Assembly: GCA_009746045.1 (NCBI GenBank)
Contig: RPFO01000156.1
Coordinates: forward strand, 1,987,345-2,051,344
DNA from: Mesostigma viride
Taxonomy: Eukaryota > Streptophyta > Mesostigmatophyceae > Mesostigmatales > Mesostigmataceae
Direction of reading: 5' to 3'
Length of the DNA: 64,000 bases
Position 1 is the stretch's first letter. Each line of letters opens with the position of its first letter. The position numbers and the translations under genes were made by a program. The notes beneath the pieces are model-generated. The model searched no databases, had not been told where the DNA came from, and worked only from the letters and a program-made list of their open reading frames with translations. This document shows, one piece after another, positions 1 to 10,536 of the stretch.

Positions 1-210
1 CGCAGCAGCGACAATTGCAGACTTAGCCCAGACACGCACCTACCCACGTCAATGCCCCTGCCCAGAGACTGGCGGCCTCATCCCACCCCCCTGCACGAAC
101 AGTTCCCAAACAAAAGAAAAGGCAAACAAAAGGAACAAGAGTAGCAAGCTGCATTGCGAGCACATATGCCAGTTCTGGCGCACATGCCAGGCCGAAAGCA
201 ACTCATGATT

Positions 211-578
211 GCCCCTGCCCCTGCCCCTGCCCCTGCCCCTGCCCCGGCCCCTGCCCCTGCCCCTGCCCCTGCCCCTGCCCCTGCCCCTGCCCCTGCCCCT
301 GCCCCTGCCCCTGCCCCTGCCCCTGCCCCTGCCCCTGCCCCTGCCCCTGCCCCTGCCCCTGCCCCTGCCCCTGCCCCTGCCCCTGCCCCTGCCCCTGCCC
401 CTGCCCCTGCCCCTGCCCCTGCCCCTGCCCCTGCCCCTGCCCCTGCCCCTGCTTCTGCCCCTGCCCCTGCCCCTGCCCCTGCCCCTGCCCCTGCCCCTGC
501 CCCTGCCCCTGCCCCTGCCCCTGCCCCTGCCCCTGCGTCGGCCCCTGCCCCTTCCCCTGCCCCTGCTCCTGCCCCTGC
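211..578. repeat. (GCCCCT)n hexanucleotide array
   Basis: About 60 near-perfect copies of GCCCCT, with a few interruptions (TTCT, CGTCGG, TCCT) mostly near the right end. It is open in several frames (Ala-Pro, Leu-Pro or Gly-Ala dipeptides). I see no non-repetitive coding context, so I treat those frames as a consequence of the hexamer and not as genes. Confidence 0.95.
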
Positions 579-1060
579 CATCACCATTCTAACCACCACA
601 CAATACGAAAAGCAAGAAGAAATTATAATAAACAAGCACAAAGTTGACTGCACATGCGACTGTACCAGTAGGCACGTAGCAAATTTTAGCTGCAGCTTCA
701 ATTTCAACTTCATTGCAATTGCAAGTGTGACTGCATGTGTAATTGCACTACCAATGCCTAATGCCCACTGCATGTGCCCAGTGCGAATGCAATTTAAAAG
801 CAACATGCAATCGAAATTACAGCTGAAGCCGGCTATTAACAAAGATATTTAAAGCAGTTATTAATTGCAGAGACCCAATGAAAATGTAAATGCAATGAAA
901 AAGCAACAGAAGTTGAAGCCACTGCCACTCTACCTGCCGACAGTAACACCACCGCCAGCACCCACTCATATCCCAACGACAAGGAAATAGAATTGCCCAA
1001 AGCCAGACATACATTGGGACGCATAAGCGAACGGCAACGCAAGCGCACATGCAAATGTAT
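579..1060. other. no gene recognised
   Basis: AT-rich, ordinary-looking sequence between two hexamer arrays. No conserved protein, RNA gene or terminal repeat was seen. Confidence 0.5.
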
Positions 1061-1120
1061 ACGCAAAGGCAAACGCAAACGCAAACGCAAATGCAAACGC
1101 AAACGCAAACGCAAACGCAA
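1061..1120. repeat. (CAAACG)n hexanucleotide array
   Basis: About ten tandem copies of a six-base CAAACG unit with one variant (CAAATG). It reads as Lys-Arg or Gln-Thr dipeptides depending on frame. Confidence 0.9.
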
Positions 1121-1745
1121 GCTTGTCATGTACCTACGCTTAACTGCAAACGCAAACTGTGCACGAAGCAAAAAGATTGGATGGCCAAGATCATGGCAAA
1201 TACGAGGGCCAAAAACAATCAAACTTCATCTAAATGTCCGAAATCCTCACGACGTTTCGATGCGCGCTTGAATGTCGAAGGCCTGCGCCGATTATCGATC
1301 ATAAGTCGAATGTGTAATTGTCGGCTTATGAGAACTGCTTTGCGACAGTATCACGTCAGGCCGTTCCTGTGCAGCCATTTTCCCTGTGCAGCGGGTGGAC
1401 AACGTTCACTTTCCGCATTATTCATGGCTATCGAAGTTAATTCTTACCGACCCCGGCTGCCATGGCCACTGACCACGCATATCAAGTTCAGGTATTCCCG
1501 ACCTGTAGCGCAGCAGATTTCTGTCGGAAGGCATCCTAAGCATCGTGATAAAAGAAATCCGAACAATAGACATTCATGCTGCATCTAAGGACATTATGGC
1601 ATTTGTATATACTGCAAGTACATGTATCGACATTGCCGTGATTGCTAACCTCGACTCACCATGAACAGGAACTTTCCCTCTGCCTCCATGAAATGTACTT
1701 CGTGAAATGTACTGTAATACATATGATGTACTACGATGATAATCA
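1121..1745. other. no gene recognised
   Basis: Unique-looking sequence without a convincing coding region on either strand. It ends where the left arm of the foldback begins. Confidence 0.5.
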
Positions 1746-2360
1746 TCCCAGCAAAGCCATAGCACACCTTCCGTTTCGACCGCCATGTCGGCCACTAGTC
1801 CGGATAGCTCAATGTGCACCTGACCTTGACACTATTTGCACAAACAGCCACAATTTTGCAAGCAAGAAGACATGGCTACCTCGGCATTTCATGAAATGTA
1901 CTTCGTGAAGTGCACTCCGTGAAATGTACTAAGGAACGTGATTGGCCGGCGTTCGCTCGCCAAATCTCGCAAAATGTACTAAGGCACGTGATTGGTCTCG
2001 CAAAATGTACTAAGGAACGTGATTGGCCGGCTTTGATTTTGTAGGGAATTTTAATTGCAGCAAACAGAATCAACGCCGGCCAATCACGTTCCTTAGTACA
2101 TTTTGCGAGACCAATCACGTGCCTTAGTACATTTTGCGAGATTTGGCGAGCGAACGCCGGCCAATCACGTTCCTTAGTACATTTCACGGAGTGCATTTCA
2201 CGAAGTACATTTCATGAAATGCCGAGGTAGCCATGTCTTCTTGCTTGCAAAATTGTGGCTGTTTGTGCGATTAGTGTCAAGGTCAGGTGCACATTGAGCT
2301 ATCCGGACTAGTGGCCGACATGGCGGTCGAAACGGAAGGTGTGCTATGGCTTTGCTGGGA
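1746..2360. repeat. 286-bp foldback (inverted duplication)
   Basis: Left arm 1746-2031 and right arm 2075-2360 are reverse complements of each other with very few differences, around a 43-bp loop. Inside each arm a short unit (AATGTACTAAGGMACGTGATTGG) is repeated two or three times, so internal hairpins are also possible. The outer part of the right arm overlaps the 5' end of the reading frame at 2287, so the left arm is probably an inverted copy of that gene's 5' flank. A foldback transposon or MITE is the alternative; no clear target duplication was seen. Confidence 0.9.
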
Positions 2361-2940
2361 CATAATCGTGGCTATCTGCTTCCTGGCTTTCGCTATCATG
2401 GTGATGGGACACCATGGGAAGCGCAAGTTCGCAGCCATAGTGCTAAGCGGCAGCACCCATGCCGGCAGCCTAGTGACCGACGAGACGTTCGACTGTAAGT
2501 GCGGCCACGAGTGCATGAAGCCCATTAGAATATCACATCTCCAGGCATTGCGAAGCGCCTGGTTTTCGCCCGGGCGGAAGCAAGAGGACAGGAAGGCGGC
2601 GATAAAGCAGCAGCTGCACCAGGGGGGGTACGACGCCATAACCACGATGTCGTCATCTACTCGTCACAAGTTCGTTCATGGCGCTGGTTTTCGGTTCGTT
2701 CTCGACGGGGGAGTCAAGGATATGAACACAGGGTTTGTGACCCCTTTTCACTTTCGCGTTTGCGAGGCGGCCTTCAGGCACTGCCTGAAAATTAGCAACC
2801 ACGTTTGGAACTCGTCGGACCACCTGTGAAACTAATCACATTTGATGATGTGCTGGCGGGCCTGGGCATCGCATTTGAGCATTACTTCGAGCAGGGCTCA
2901 ACAAGCTCGATGCGCCAACTCAACCCGAAGAAGCCCTAAG
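2287..2940 (+). CDS. unrecognised protein with Cys-rich motif; transposon-like
   Basis: A 180-residue frame (2287-2829) has a hydrophobic stretch at about residues 26-40 (IIVAICFLAFAIMVMG), then CKCGHEC at about 70-76, then a basic helix-like segment (SPGRKQEDRKAAIKQQL). After the stop at 2829 a sister frame continues to 2940 with protein-like sequence (LITFDDVLAGLGIAFEHYFEQ). This suggests either a frameshift or an unrecognised intron. The Cys motif followed by an Arg/Lys-rich helix resembles the N-termini of several eukaryotic transposon proteins, but that is inference and I cannot name a family. The start is uncertain because the first 25 residues lie in the foldback arm and are therefore duplicated at 1746-1819. 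M13 (2323) is an alternative start. Confidence 0.4.
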
Positions 2941-3183
2941 CTGCGGTAAGACATATATTTGTGTGGATGGCTCTTGATATCATGCTGAATTTCTAGTCTT
3001 CTCTAGGTGGACAGTTCATGTGCAGCCATACAGGTCATCCATGTGTGTTTTAACCATGTTGCATGTGCCACAGATATTATGAGCAGTATTTACTAAGTGT
3101 GCTGGAGTCGTTGTTGCATGCTTGTTGTATTTCACAGGTTCACGCCTGCATGAACGCATCGTTGATACTAATGATTATTCATA

Positions 3184-3564
3184 TTGCATGACTGTTCTAT
3201 TGGGGACGCCGCGCTTGATGTCACAACGTGGCTGAAAGGGTGCATCCACCGCGACTTTGGCCGGTGGGTGAAATCGATGGACGCATTTCCGAAGAAGCCA
3301 GCCGCGGGCCACACCCATGGCGCGGCGTGGGCGCGGGCGGGGCGGGGGCGGGGGAGAAGGCGCGGGTGCGGGCGCGGGCGCCACCCAAGGCGCGGGCGCG
3401 GGCGCGGGCCGGGGCGGGGGCGGGGGGGGGGCGCAGGCGCCGGCGCGGGTGCGGGCGCGGGCGCCACCGCCGACTTGGATGATGAGCCAGCAACCGAAGC
3501 CGAGAGGGAGAGGCACCGCTCTTCGAAGGTGTTCGATCTCGAAGTGTTTTGGGGCCGGATATGA
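3184..3564 (+). CDS. Gly/Ala/Arg-rich low-complexity reading frame
   Basis: The first 40 residues look protein-like (LDVTTWLKGCIHRDFGRWVK). The frame then enters a GGGCGC-type repeat giving Gly-Ala-Arg runs, and finishes with an acidic tail (DLDDEPATEAERE). It overlaps the next frame by about 15 bases and may be an upstream exon of the same gene as 2287-2940 or 3561-4829. No domain was recognised. The low-complexity middle makes frame assignment unsafe. Confidence 0.3.
   Translation: MHDCSIGDAALDVTTWLKGCIHRDFGRWVKSMDAFPKKPAAGHTHGAAWARAGRGRGRRRGCGRGRHPRRGRGRGPGRGRGGGAGAGAGAGAGATADLDDEPATEAERERHRSSKVFDLEVFWGRI
3315..3465. repeat. GGGCGC-rich simple repeat
   Basis: Imperfect GGGCGC/GGGCGG repeats of nearly pure G and C, in strong contrast with the roughly 50% GC flanks. 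It lies within the Gly/Ala-rich reading frame. Confidence 0.85.
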
Positions 3565-4829
3565 CCGTGTATGTCCGCTGGCGCCTAGCCGCATCGGAGA
3601 CGTTGGTAAATGCACCGGTGAACAAGTGGCAGCCCACAGGGCCTAATGGCGAGGCTTGTGATGGGGTCACGCCCATTGGGTACACCCTGCAGGGAGATCC
3701 TGTCTATGGGTGCCTCCTCATAGAGCGTGGCAAGGCCCCCAAAGGAAGTCCTGGTCTAGTGCCGCTTTTTGAATGGGACGAGGGCGGTGCCAGGAGATGT
3801 ACCTGCGCTAGCCTTCACAGCCTTTTTCCCGACATCGTCGCCGCTGAGAAGCAGCAGTTGCTGGACGGATGGATTGAGCAGGTGCCAAAGTCCGTGGAGG
3901 ATGTGCGTGCCAACAACGAGAATCTGTTCGACATCATGGAGCAAAAGCTCAAAGAGAAGCGTGAACTGCAAGCGAACAAGGCGGTACCCTTACCGCTGCG
4001 ATCTGCAGGCGACCAGTCGGTTGCGCGGGCAACACGAGCACTGAGGCTGCCCATAAAACAAGTCATCTCACACGTCGCTTGCCCTGCCCGCGAGATTCAA
4101 GCGCAGATCAACCGCGCATGTGCGCCCGCTGCGCGAGGGAGCACATCAACGGCAACGCCCGCTTTGCGCACACTGATTTCCGGCAGGCACACCTTCAAGG
4201 TGAATGGAAGCCTCATACGACGCGGCGACCTACTCGTTGTTAAGCGGCCAGCCGTCACCTGCGGGCAGGGAATGCCGTGGGCACCACACATGCTGGTGAA
4301 GGTCCTTGATCTGGAAGGCAATCGCACGGAGCGTGACAGCATTGTCGCCTCTCCTTACTACGCACCGTCGTGGACGGGCCAGTTTTCTAGAGTGACATTA
4401 GGTGGCGGCAGCGCAGGGATGACGGTCCCCATTTCTGACGTACGCCTGCAGCACTGGACAGTGGGCGGTACGGCAGAGGTGCACCAGCCTGAGCTGATCA
4501 GTACCGGCAAACTGTCAGCTGCCACGGTGGCGGCGTTGAAAGAGCACCCGCAGATTGACTTTGAGCATTACAAGACTGCCACCGCCGCCAGGGCAGCAGC
4601 AAAGGATGACTGCAATGCCTACTTTGCCGAGCATGGAGCACGTGCGCGTATCGGGATGCGCCTGTGTGCCTTGTTTCCTGGGACAGCGAGGAAGAGGGAG
4701 TGCATTCATGGCTGGGTCACTAAGGTTCAGGAAAGGGGAGGTCACCTGCTCATCAAGGCGATGTGGGCTGATGGGCAGTATGAGGACTATCATGCCCTGG
4801 CGGAGGTGACGCAGTTCGTGTGCGGCTGA
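3561..4829 (+). CDS. uncharacterised protein, ~422 aa
   Basis: The longest clean frame of the first 8 kb. The frame opens at 3549, but the first ATG is 3561 (MTVYVRWRLAAS), which I take as the start. The sequence looks like a real folded protein, with no repeats, mixed composition and several Trp/Tyr residues. A Lys/Glu-rich helix sits at about residues 115-145 (MEQKLKEKRELQANK) and a beta-rich segment at about 215-300 (HTFKVNGSLIRRGDLLVV). The C-terminal region is compact (IHGWVTKVQERGGHLLIKAMW) and could be a small chromo- or Tudor-like barrel, but that is only an impression. No catalytic motif was recognised. Given the cysteine-motif protein upstream and the acidic frame downstream, this may be one gene with introns or an unfamiliar transposon cargo. 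Confidence 0.55.
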   Translation: MTVYVRWRLAASETLVNAPVNKWQPTGPNGEACDGVTPIGYTLQGDPVYGCLLIERGKAPKGSPGLVPLFEWDEGGARRCTCASLHSLFPDIVAAEKQQLLDGWIEQVPKSVEDVRANNENLFDIMEQKLKEKRELQANKAVPLPLRSAGDQSVARATRALRLPIKQVISHVACPAREIQAQINRACAPAARGSTSTATPALRTLISGRHTFKVNGSLIRRGDLLVVKRPAVTCGQGMPWAPHMLVKVLDLEGNRTERDSIVASPYYAPSWTGQFSRVTLGGGSAGMTVPISDVRLQHWTVGGTAEVHQPELISTGKLSAATVAALKEHPQIDFEHYKTATAARAAAKDDCNAYFAEHGARARIGMRLCALFPGTARKRECIHGWVTKVQERGGHLLIKAMWADGQYEDYHALAEVTQFVCG

Positions 4830-4910
4830 CCACACCCAGTCGAGGCATTTGGCCGCGCTCGCTTCTTTCCACAGGAGGCTGGCACCGTGAACGCAGGTGA
4901 TGGCACCCAC

Positions 4911-5144
4911 ATGGACGATGCCGTCTCTGCTGTGCACAGTGACAGTGAAGGCGGGGAGGAGGAGGAAGAGGGAGAGGACGAGGGGGAGAAAGAGGGGGAG
5001 GAGGAGGGGGAGGAGGAGGGGGAGGAGGAGGGAGAGGGGGAGGGAGAGGGGGAGGGAGAATGGGAGGGGGAGGGGGAGGAGGAAGAGGGAGAGGGAGAGG
5101 GAGAGGAGGATGCGGAATGGGAGCCGGGGATGACTGGTAGATGA
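4911..5144 (+). CDS. Glu/Gly-rich acidic tail or exon
   Basis: Starts with MDDAVSAVHSDSEGG and becomes an almost pure Glu/Gly repeat produced by GGAGGG/GAGGAG tandem units (4950-5110), ending in EWEPGMTGR. A splice-acceptor-like tract (TTTCCACAG) lies at 4866-4874, so it may be a terminal exon of the preceding gene rather than an independent one. The opposite strand gives Ser/Pro runs, which I regard as shadows. Confidence 0.3.
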   Translation: MDDAVSAVHSDSEGGEEEEEGEDEGEKEGEEEGEEEGEEEGEGEGEGEGEWEGEGEEEEGEGEGEEDAEWEPGMTGR

Positions 5145-5565
5145 GACGGTGCCATCTACCGGCGCATGGAATGAAGTGGTACACAAGTTTACTCATGGTT
5201 ATCGGCAAGTAGATCATGCACGCCTGGCCTAGTTGCATTTCAATCAATGAGTTGAGTTTGGAGAGGCTGCATTTTGCTTGGATGAAGAATGTGTTAGCAT
5301 GGCCAAACTTTTATGGCTTGTAGCCAAATCCTCTTGGGGTATGCAATGTACTAGCGGTGTGCAATTGCGAGGATTCCTGTCTTGTAGCGATGTGGCCTCT
5401 CACCCTGCAGCCTGGTAGATGTGTTGGCATGCAGCCACCCATCATTGGTCATCCGATCTGGTGTGATTTGCATTTGCACACCTTGTATTAAGGCCATGAT
5501 TTAATATTGTCTTGTTATTTCTAATGTGTATATGCGAAAAGAGGCATAATATGCTCATATATAGT
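5145..5565. other. no gene recognised
   Basis: AT-rich, unique-looking sequence that grades into the 172-bp repeats. No feature was supported. Confidence 0.5.
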
Positions 5566-6160
5566 GCTAGCAAATGTCACTACCTTTACCTATGCCTGAC
5601 CTTACAAGTTGAGGATGGTCTAATGTAGTGGCAAACAGGTTATTTACAACAATTCACAGTTTTCTGACATAGTTTGAGGCAACTATACTTACCAAAATGC
5701 TTGAAAAAGGCAAAAATTGCACCATTTATGCTAGCAAACATCACTATTTTGAGATCAAACTGGGCCCAAACTTGGCCCATGGTCTAATCTAGTGGTGTTT
5801 AGGTTGCTTCCAACATTTCATAGCTTTCTGACATAGTTTGATATTGTTTAGTAGCTTACACTGAGCAAAATGCTTGAAAATGGCAAAAAATGCAGTAGTT
5901 ATGCTAGCAAACGTCACTACTTTGAGTTCAGATTGACCCCAAACTTTGTGCATGGTCTATTCTAGTGGTAATTAGGTTGCTTGCAAATATCCATGATGGT
6001 TTGACGTGATTTAGTACTGTTTCCTATTCATTACTATTTAATTTAATTTAAAATGACAAAAATGTACCTTTATTGCTAGCAAATGTCACCAAGATGACGT
6101 CCGATCGATACCAAACTTTGTACGAGGTCTATTTTGGTTGCAAACATCATGCATGACAAT
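5566..6160. repeat. diverged ~172-bp tandem repeat, 3.5 copies
   Basis: GCTAGCAAAYRTCAC recurs at 5566, 5730, 5903 and 6075, and the intervening sequence aligns (GGTCTAWTCTAGTGG..TTAGGTTGCTT.., ..GACATAGTTTGAT..). Spacing is 164-173 bp. The copies have diverged considerably, so the array is old. Confidence 0.8.
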
Positions 6161-7421
6161 TTTCAGCATAAAAAGACAAACTTCGGTACGAAGTACATTT
6201 TGCGTGCTGGAGTACATTCTTAATGGCTGGTAGGGCATCTCCATCTCTTGCCACCCAGGCCGTTTCCAGCCCTGGTGGTAGGAACGCAACCACTCGGAAT
6301 GCTGGGCTCTCGTTGGCATGATGATGCCCCCCTTCCCGCCCCCGTGTGGCCACTACGGTTTCCCGGCGGACGCAGGGCGGAGCCACATGCGTTCCCCTTC
6401 TTAGAGGGGCGCATCCCAGTGCTGCCACTTTAGGACTTACGCCACCTGGGAACGTCTCCAGCTCACCCAACCACCAGCACCAGCCCACCGGCAAAGCCGC
6501 TGGGATTTCCCGAGGGTAGAGCCGCTGCCACCGGCTCTATATCCCCCCCATGTCGTGATGATAATGATGGCTGCGGACCTCCTAGCGCCAAGGCTCTCCA
6601 TCGCCATTGTGTCACGCGCCTTGACGCATCCGCAGCCGAGTCGAGCTTTATTATGGTATATAATCTGTTTTCTCTGAATATAGTTTAATTAACGCATGGG
6701 GGAAAGATAGGGGCGCTATGCCTTGGCCTGCATGTGGAAGGCTGTCTGTGGCATGGGCTGACTAATTCGATCTGTACGAAGGGTTTCATGTTCGCCTGAA
6801 TTTTCCTTGGATGACCCGGTTGGTTATGAGGGTCGGTGGCTATTAATTAGAGGTCCGAGAAAATTAATTGTAGGTTTTATACGACTTACTTGCAAAGATT
6901 CGTATTTGGTTGCTCCAGCTGAGGCTAGCTGGGGACCTGTAGGGTCGGCTGGTTGCTTAACAAATCTTTGACTGAACGGGTTCTTTAGTGAGTCGTGATT
7001 AATTATCGTATAGTGGATTCGGACCGGCCCATGAGGGGTTGATGTGGGCGAGTTTTATGTTTGTCAGTCTTGGGAACCTTGTACAACTACCTGTACGGTT
7101 AGCGCACTAGCCTGGGGGTGCGTGGCCACGTTGTTTGAGTGGCGTTTTCAGCACTGTTCAGGCCGGCGTGTGACGCATGCCGGTGTTACTAAATTTAGGA
7201 TGATGTCAGCTTGTGTGTCGGCGGACCATGCCTTAAGCAAGCTAGGCAGGCAGTGATCCGCAATTGTTTCTTTCCCCTCCCTCCCTCTCGCCATCTTGCG
7301 AGACCCTCTCACGTGTGTTGCCTTGACTTGGCAATTTCGTGTCTAAGCCCTCACGTCGTGCCTGAGTGCTGTAATCCTATACATTTTAACCCCTCCACCG
7401 TCTCGCACTCGTGCCTAAGGT
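6161..7421. other. no gene recognised
   Basis: Short open frames occur on both strands but none has recognisable protein character. A TATATAATC-type AT-rich stretch follows a GC-rich segment near 6600-6680. I see no terminal repeats or RNA gene. Confidence 0.5.
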
Positions 7422-8133
7422 GAGTCACCAGTTTCATAGTACGCCACAGGTGCCCCCATTCAGCCTAATTATTATTTCTAGACCATGCTGGGAACCAAGC
7501 ATCCCCATACATATGAGGGCCCACCTGGGAGTATAGTGGGTGGTCCCAGTACTAGCCCCCCCTGCTCTATAAATAGCACCCCCCTCAGGGGGGTACGGTG
7601 AGTGTGCGCGGTGACCCACTTACAATGCATGATAGACCACTTTTCTCAATAAGTTGCCCTTGGGGTTGGTTTTGTAGATAGATTTACTAGTTAGGATGGG
7701 ATACTAGCACTAAAAATTGTAACTGCCCCAGGGGCCCACCAGATGGAGCTAAAAATAACTGGTGACTCATTTGAGTCACCAGTTTAGGGGGGGCTAGAAC
7801 AAGCATTCTAGTGCAGTTTTGAACCTGGACATGATAGGTAAGCATGGAATATTGGCAAACATGCATGTTAACGCATATTTCAACCTGTGTGCCACCAATA
7901 TTCACCATAACCACTGCCGCATATGCTTGGAGACAGCTGCGCGCGGGTCGCGAGTATAAACTTCACAACCAATGCATGATGGACCACGTATACCTTGGAT
8001 TTCACCCTAGTATTTCAGGGGGGACTGTAAGTGTACCCAAGCACTACATCCAAGCACTTCCATGTCTTGTTTCACCCAGGGACCCACAAGATAATGCTCA
8101 AAATATCTTATGACTATTTTGAGTCACCAGTTT
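7422..8133. repeat. diverged ~350-bp tandem repeat, two copies
   Basis: GAGTCACCAGTTT occurs at 7422, 7773 and 8121, spaced 351 and 348 bp. Between these marks the two units share CAATGCATGATRGACCAC and a GCCCACMAGAT segment. The rest has diverged, so this is a low-identity tandem duplication. Confidence 0.6.
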
Positions 8134-8353
8134 TAATAGGGTACCCTGTCAGCTTTGACCAGGGTTTTCACCCTGGTCCGGTGGTCAGATACAGTCTTTC
8201 AAGAGTGCTACGGATAGAGTGAATCTAGACCTTTCCAACGGTCCTATTTTTACCCGCGAAAACCTTCCCGCGAGATTTCTACAGGGCGCACAAACTCATG
8301 CCGAATTCCAGTCATGAGTAAAACTCGTGGTCGAAAATCGGCACGAGGACGGT

Positions 8354-9300
8354 TTAGGCTCCGTTCCAACCACATTCGCATAATTGCTCCCCTTTCCCTA
8401 TTATCATCTCAAAGGTGTCATACTGGTGCTTGTAATAGTTGGTGAGGTTGAGAACTTTATCAGAAAATTCTTCCCTCAAACCCTCCAGGAACTGAGCCCA
8501 GGTCAGCTTATCCTTGACAGCTGTCCTAGCCTTCTCCCTGACACGCTCTGACGAATCCCAGTCAGCCGTGGATGTGTGGAAAACATGCACCAGATTGATA
8601 GTGGGGTCCACGGAGAGAACAACCAACTCCATGTCCTCCAGCCACTTGTCAAGTGCCTCCTGTGCTAGTGGTGGGTTAAGTGGTTTCTGCCCATTCATGA
8701 CAGACACAGCACTCATGTGAGGCCTCGACCCTGGAATCGGGGTTCTTTGAACGGAGTTTCTTCTATACGTGAATGCGGGAACAAGAGGCCGCTGGATGAG
8801 CGGCTTATAGGTCGCAGTGTTTACTCGTAGCTGTTTGGCTAGAGCTTTTGTGATTAGTAGATGCAATATAGTGCAGTTTTAATGAAGATGCTGGTTTTTG
8901 TGGGAGCTACGTGGGACATGAAACGCCTTTACCGCTTCACTCACAGTGGGCGTCACAACAACAGCACCACTAGGGCCAGCAGGCGTGGGGGAGGGCATCT
9001 CAACATGAAGCCTCTTACCATTTCCATCATGCAGAGGAGACGTCTCTCTAACGTTTCTCCACTGCTGGCTGACCGTTGGCCACCATCACTGCATCAGTCG
9101 GCCACGTTCCCCTCGCCTTCTTGCCTCCTCCACCACTTCCTCATGCTTCCACTTGCTTCCCGGCCGCTTTCCACCATCGCTGTCACTAGCAGGGATGGCA
9201 TCCCCTACCAGTGGCTCCTTGTCCTTCCGTGGCTCCTGGCTTTCCCCAGCCGGTGCCTCCGCCTCGCCTTTGTCGCCGTCGCCGGTCTTTCCACGAGGCA
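8354..9300 (-). pseudogene. gag-like retrotransposon remnant
   Basis: Read from 9300 downwards it begins MPRGKTGDGDKGEAEAPAGE, a typical charged gag N-terminus. It breaks at a stop near 9086, resumes in another frame (VVVTPTVSEAVKAFHVPRS), and ends in a 170-residue frame (8866-8354). That last frame has the helical, Trp-containing capsid style of Ty3/gypsy gag (LTWAQFLEGLREEFSDK, TNYYKHQYDTFEMI). No zinc knuckle, protease or RT follows. It stops at 8354 beside a 16-bp motif found inverted at 19977. I call it a frameshifted, 3'-truncated gag copy; the family assignment rests only on the style of the last block. Confidence 0.5.
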
Positions 9301-9354
9301 TTATATACAGATTGACGACGCAACAATATAGGCGAAGGATAAAGAAGAACAAGC

Positions 9355-10197
9355 TCAAGCACTAGCTTCGTCTGAAGAAGCTGTTGGCAGCTCCTCCGAC
9401 GTAGCTTCTGCCTCACGCTCTTGTGCAGTAAGCGCTACCGGTGTCCCAACCCTTGGAACTGCTCGCACCTCCGCCTCGGAGTAAGGTCCAAGCACCCGGC
9501 TAACCGGTCGCCCGTCAGCAGACAGCTCAACCGGCACCCTAGGCTCGCTGCCACGGCGATGCCACTCAAGGTTCCTCACCCAACGGCCTCCACCCCCACG
9601 CCTCTCGTTATACGATCCCCGGCCAAACTCCCCAAAGTCGTGCTCCGGCTCTGCCGGGATATGGAACTTTGCCCGTTGCCGAGCTGAATATCCCTCCTGC
9701 GTGCCGTCCCCCTCGTCAATCTGCTGAGACGACCTGGCAATAATGCCCGCAGGGCAATCCACAAACTGGTCGTGGAAATCCTCAGCAGTAACCTCACGCC
9801 CGGTGATCACGTTGACGGTTGGCCCAATCGCTCCTGGCGCACTCTGCACCCGGGGCGTGTCTAAGGTGGACCAAATCCCCGCCGGTTGCATGGTGATAAC
9901 CCAGTGGTCAGCGTGGCCACGGGATTCCTGAATCAAGATGTTCACCAAGTGCTCACACGTTTCAGCAACGACCTCGGCGGAAGACCACGGGTTATCCCTC
10001 TCCTGCGCTTGTGCGTCCCGTATGATATGTGAAGCGTCAGTGCCCTCACCCAACGAGCTGGTTGCCGCCCCATGATTGAACAACGTCGTCGCCCCCAAGC
10101 AGACTGCGACCAACTGGCCCAGGGTCTCGCGGGCCAAGTCGAGAGCCTGCGGCGTCACGTGACCGCCCTGGTACGCGACTTCCAGGCTATATATCAT
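9355..10197 (-). CDS. uncharacterised 280-aa frame, probably transposon-derived
   Basis: An open minus-strand frame from MIYSLEVAYQGGHVTPQALD to a Glu/Ser/Thr-rich tail. The first 120 residues are helix-rich (ALDLARETLGQLVAVCLGATTLF) and could be a capsid-like fold. The C-terminal half is Arg/Gly-rich (FGRGSYNERRGGGGRW) and looks disordered. It is adjacent to the frame at 10199-10536 and to the gag-like remnant at 8354-9300, and similar in composition to the minus-strand frame at 12297-12929. I infer remains of one or more older minus-strand retroelements. No enzymatic motif was seen. Confidence 0.4.
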   Translation of the reverse strand: MIYSLEVAYQGGHVTPQALDLARETLGQLVAVCLGATTLFNHGAATSSLGEGTDASHIIRDAQAQERDNPWSSAEVVAETCEHLVNILIQESRGHADHWVITMQPAGIWSTLDTPRVQSAPGAIGPTVNVITGREVTAEDFHDQFVDCPAGIIARSSQQIDEGDGTQEGYSARQRAKFHIPAEPEHDFGEFGRGSYNERRGGGGRWVRNLEWHRRGSEPRVPVELSADGRPVSRVLGPYSEAEVRAVPRVGTPVALTAQEREAEATSEELPTASSDEASA

Positions 10198-10198
10198 T

Positions 10199-10536
10199 AG
10201 GCTGCTATCTCGTCGCGGATACCGACGAGACGCTCAATGGTGACCCTGCTCGTCTCTCATGGCGATGTTGTCGCCCTAATGCGCATCACCACCGGATCGT
10301 TCGCCGACGGCCCAGCAGCGTTGCCGAACACGAAACCCAACCTCCTTCCGCAAGCCGTCTCGCCACGTAGGCGGCCTGCACAAAGGTTGACGCGTTTGCC
10401 TGATGAGTATATGTAAGGGTAAAACGGCCCTTCTCTCACCGGCGGCATCGACGTATCTTGACGGCTTGGAGACTAGCTCTTGCTCAGGCGTCCTCGCCGG
10501 AACGTCTGCCGACATGAAATCGCACCAGGAATGCAA
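10199..10536 (-). pseudogene. upstream part of the 9355-10197 coding region, frame broken
   Basis: MSADVPARTPEQELVSKPSR begins near 10513. The reading switches frame near 10450 to a protein-like block (REGPFYPYIYSSGKRVNLC) that ends at a stop near 10257. Another block (RVTIERLVGIRDEIAA) immediately precedes MIYSLEV of the next frame. Three frames in 340 bp with plausible protein sequence indicate frameshift decay. Confidence 0.35.

Noticed and set aside
154..852. Long open frames across the GCCCCT array (Ala-Pro, Leu-Pro, Gly-Ala)
   Set aside because: A six-base repeat without stops is open in all such frames. The flanks show no protein character and there is no supporting gene structure.
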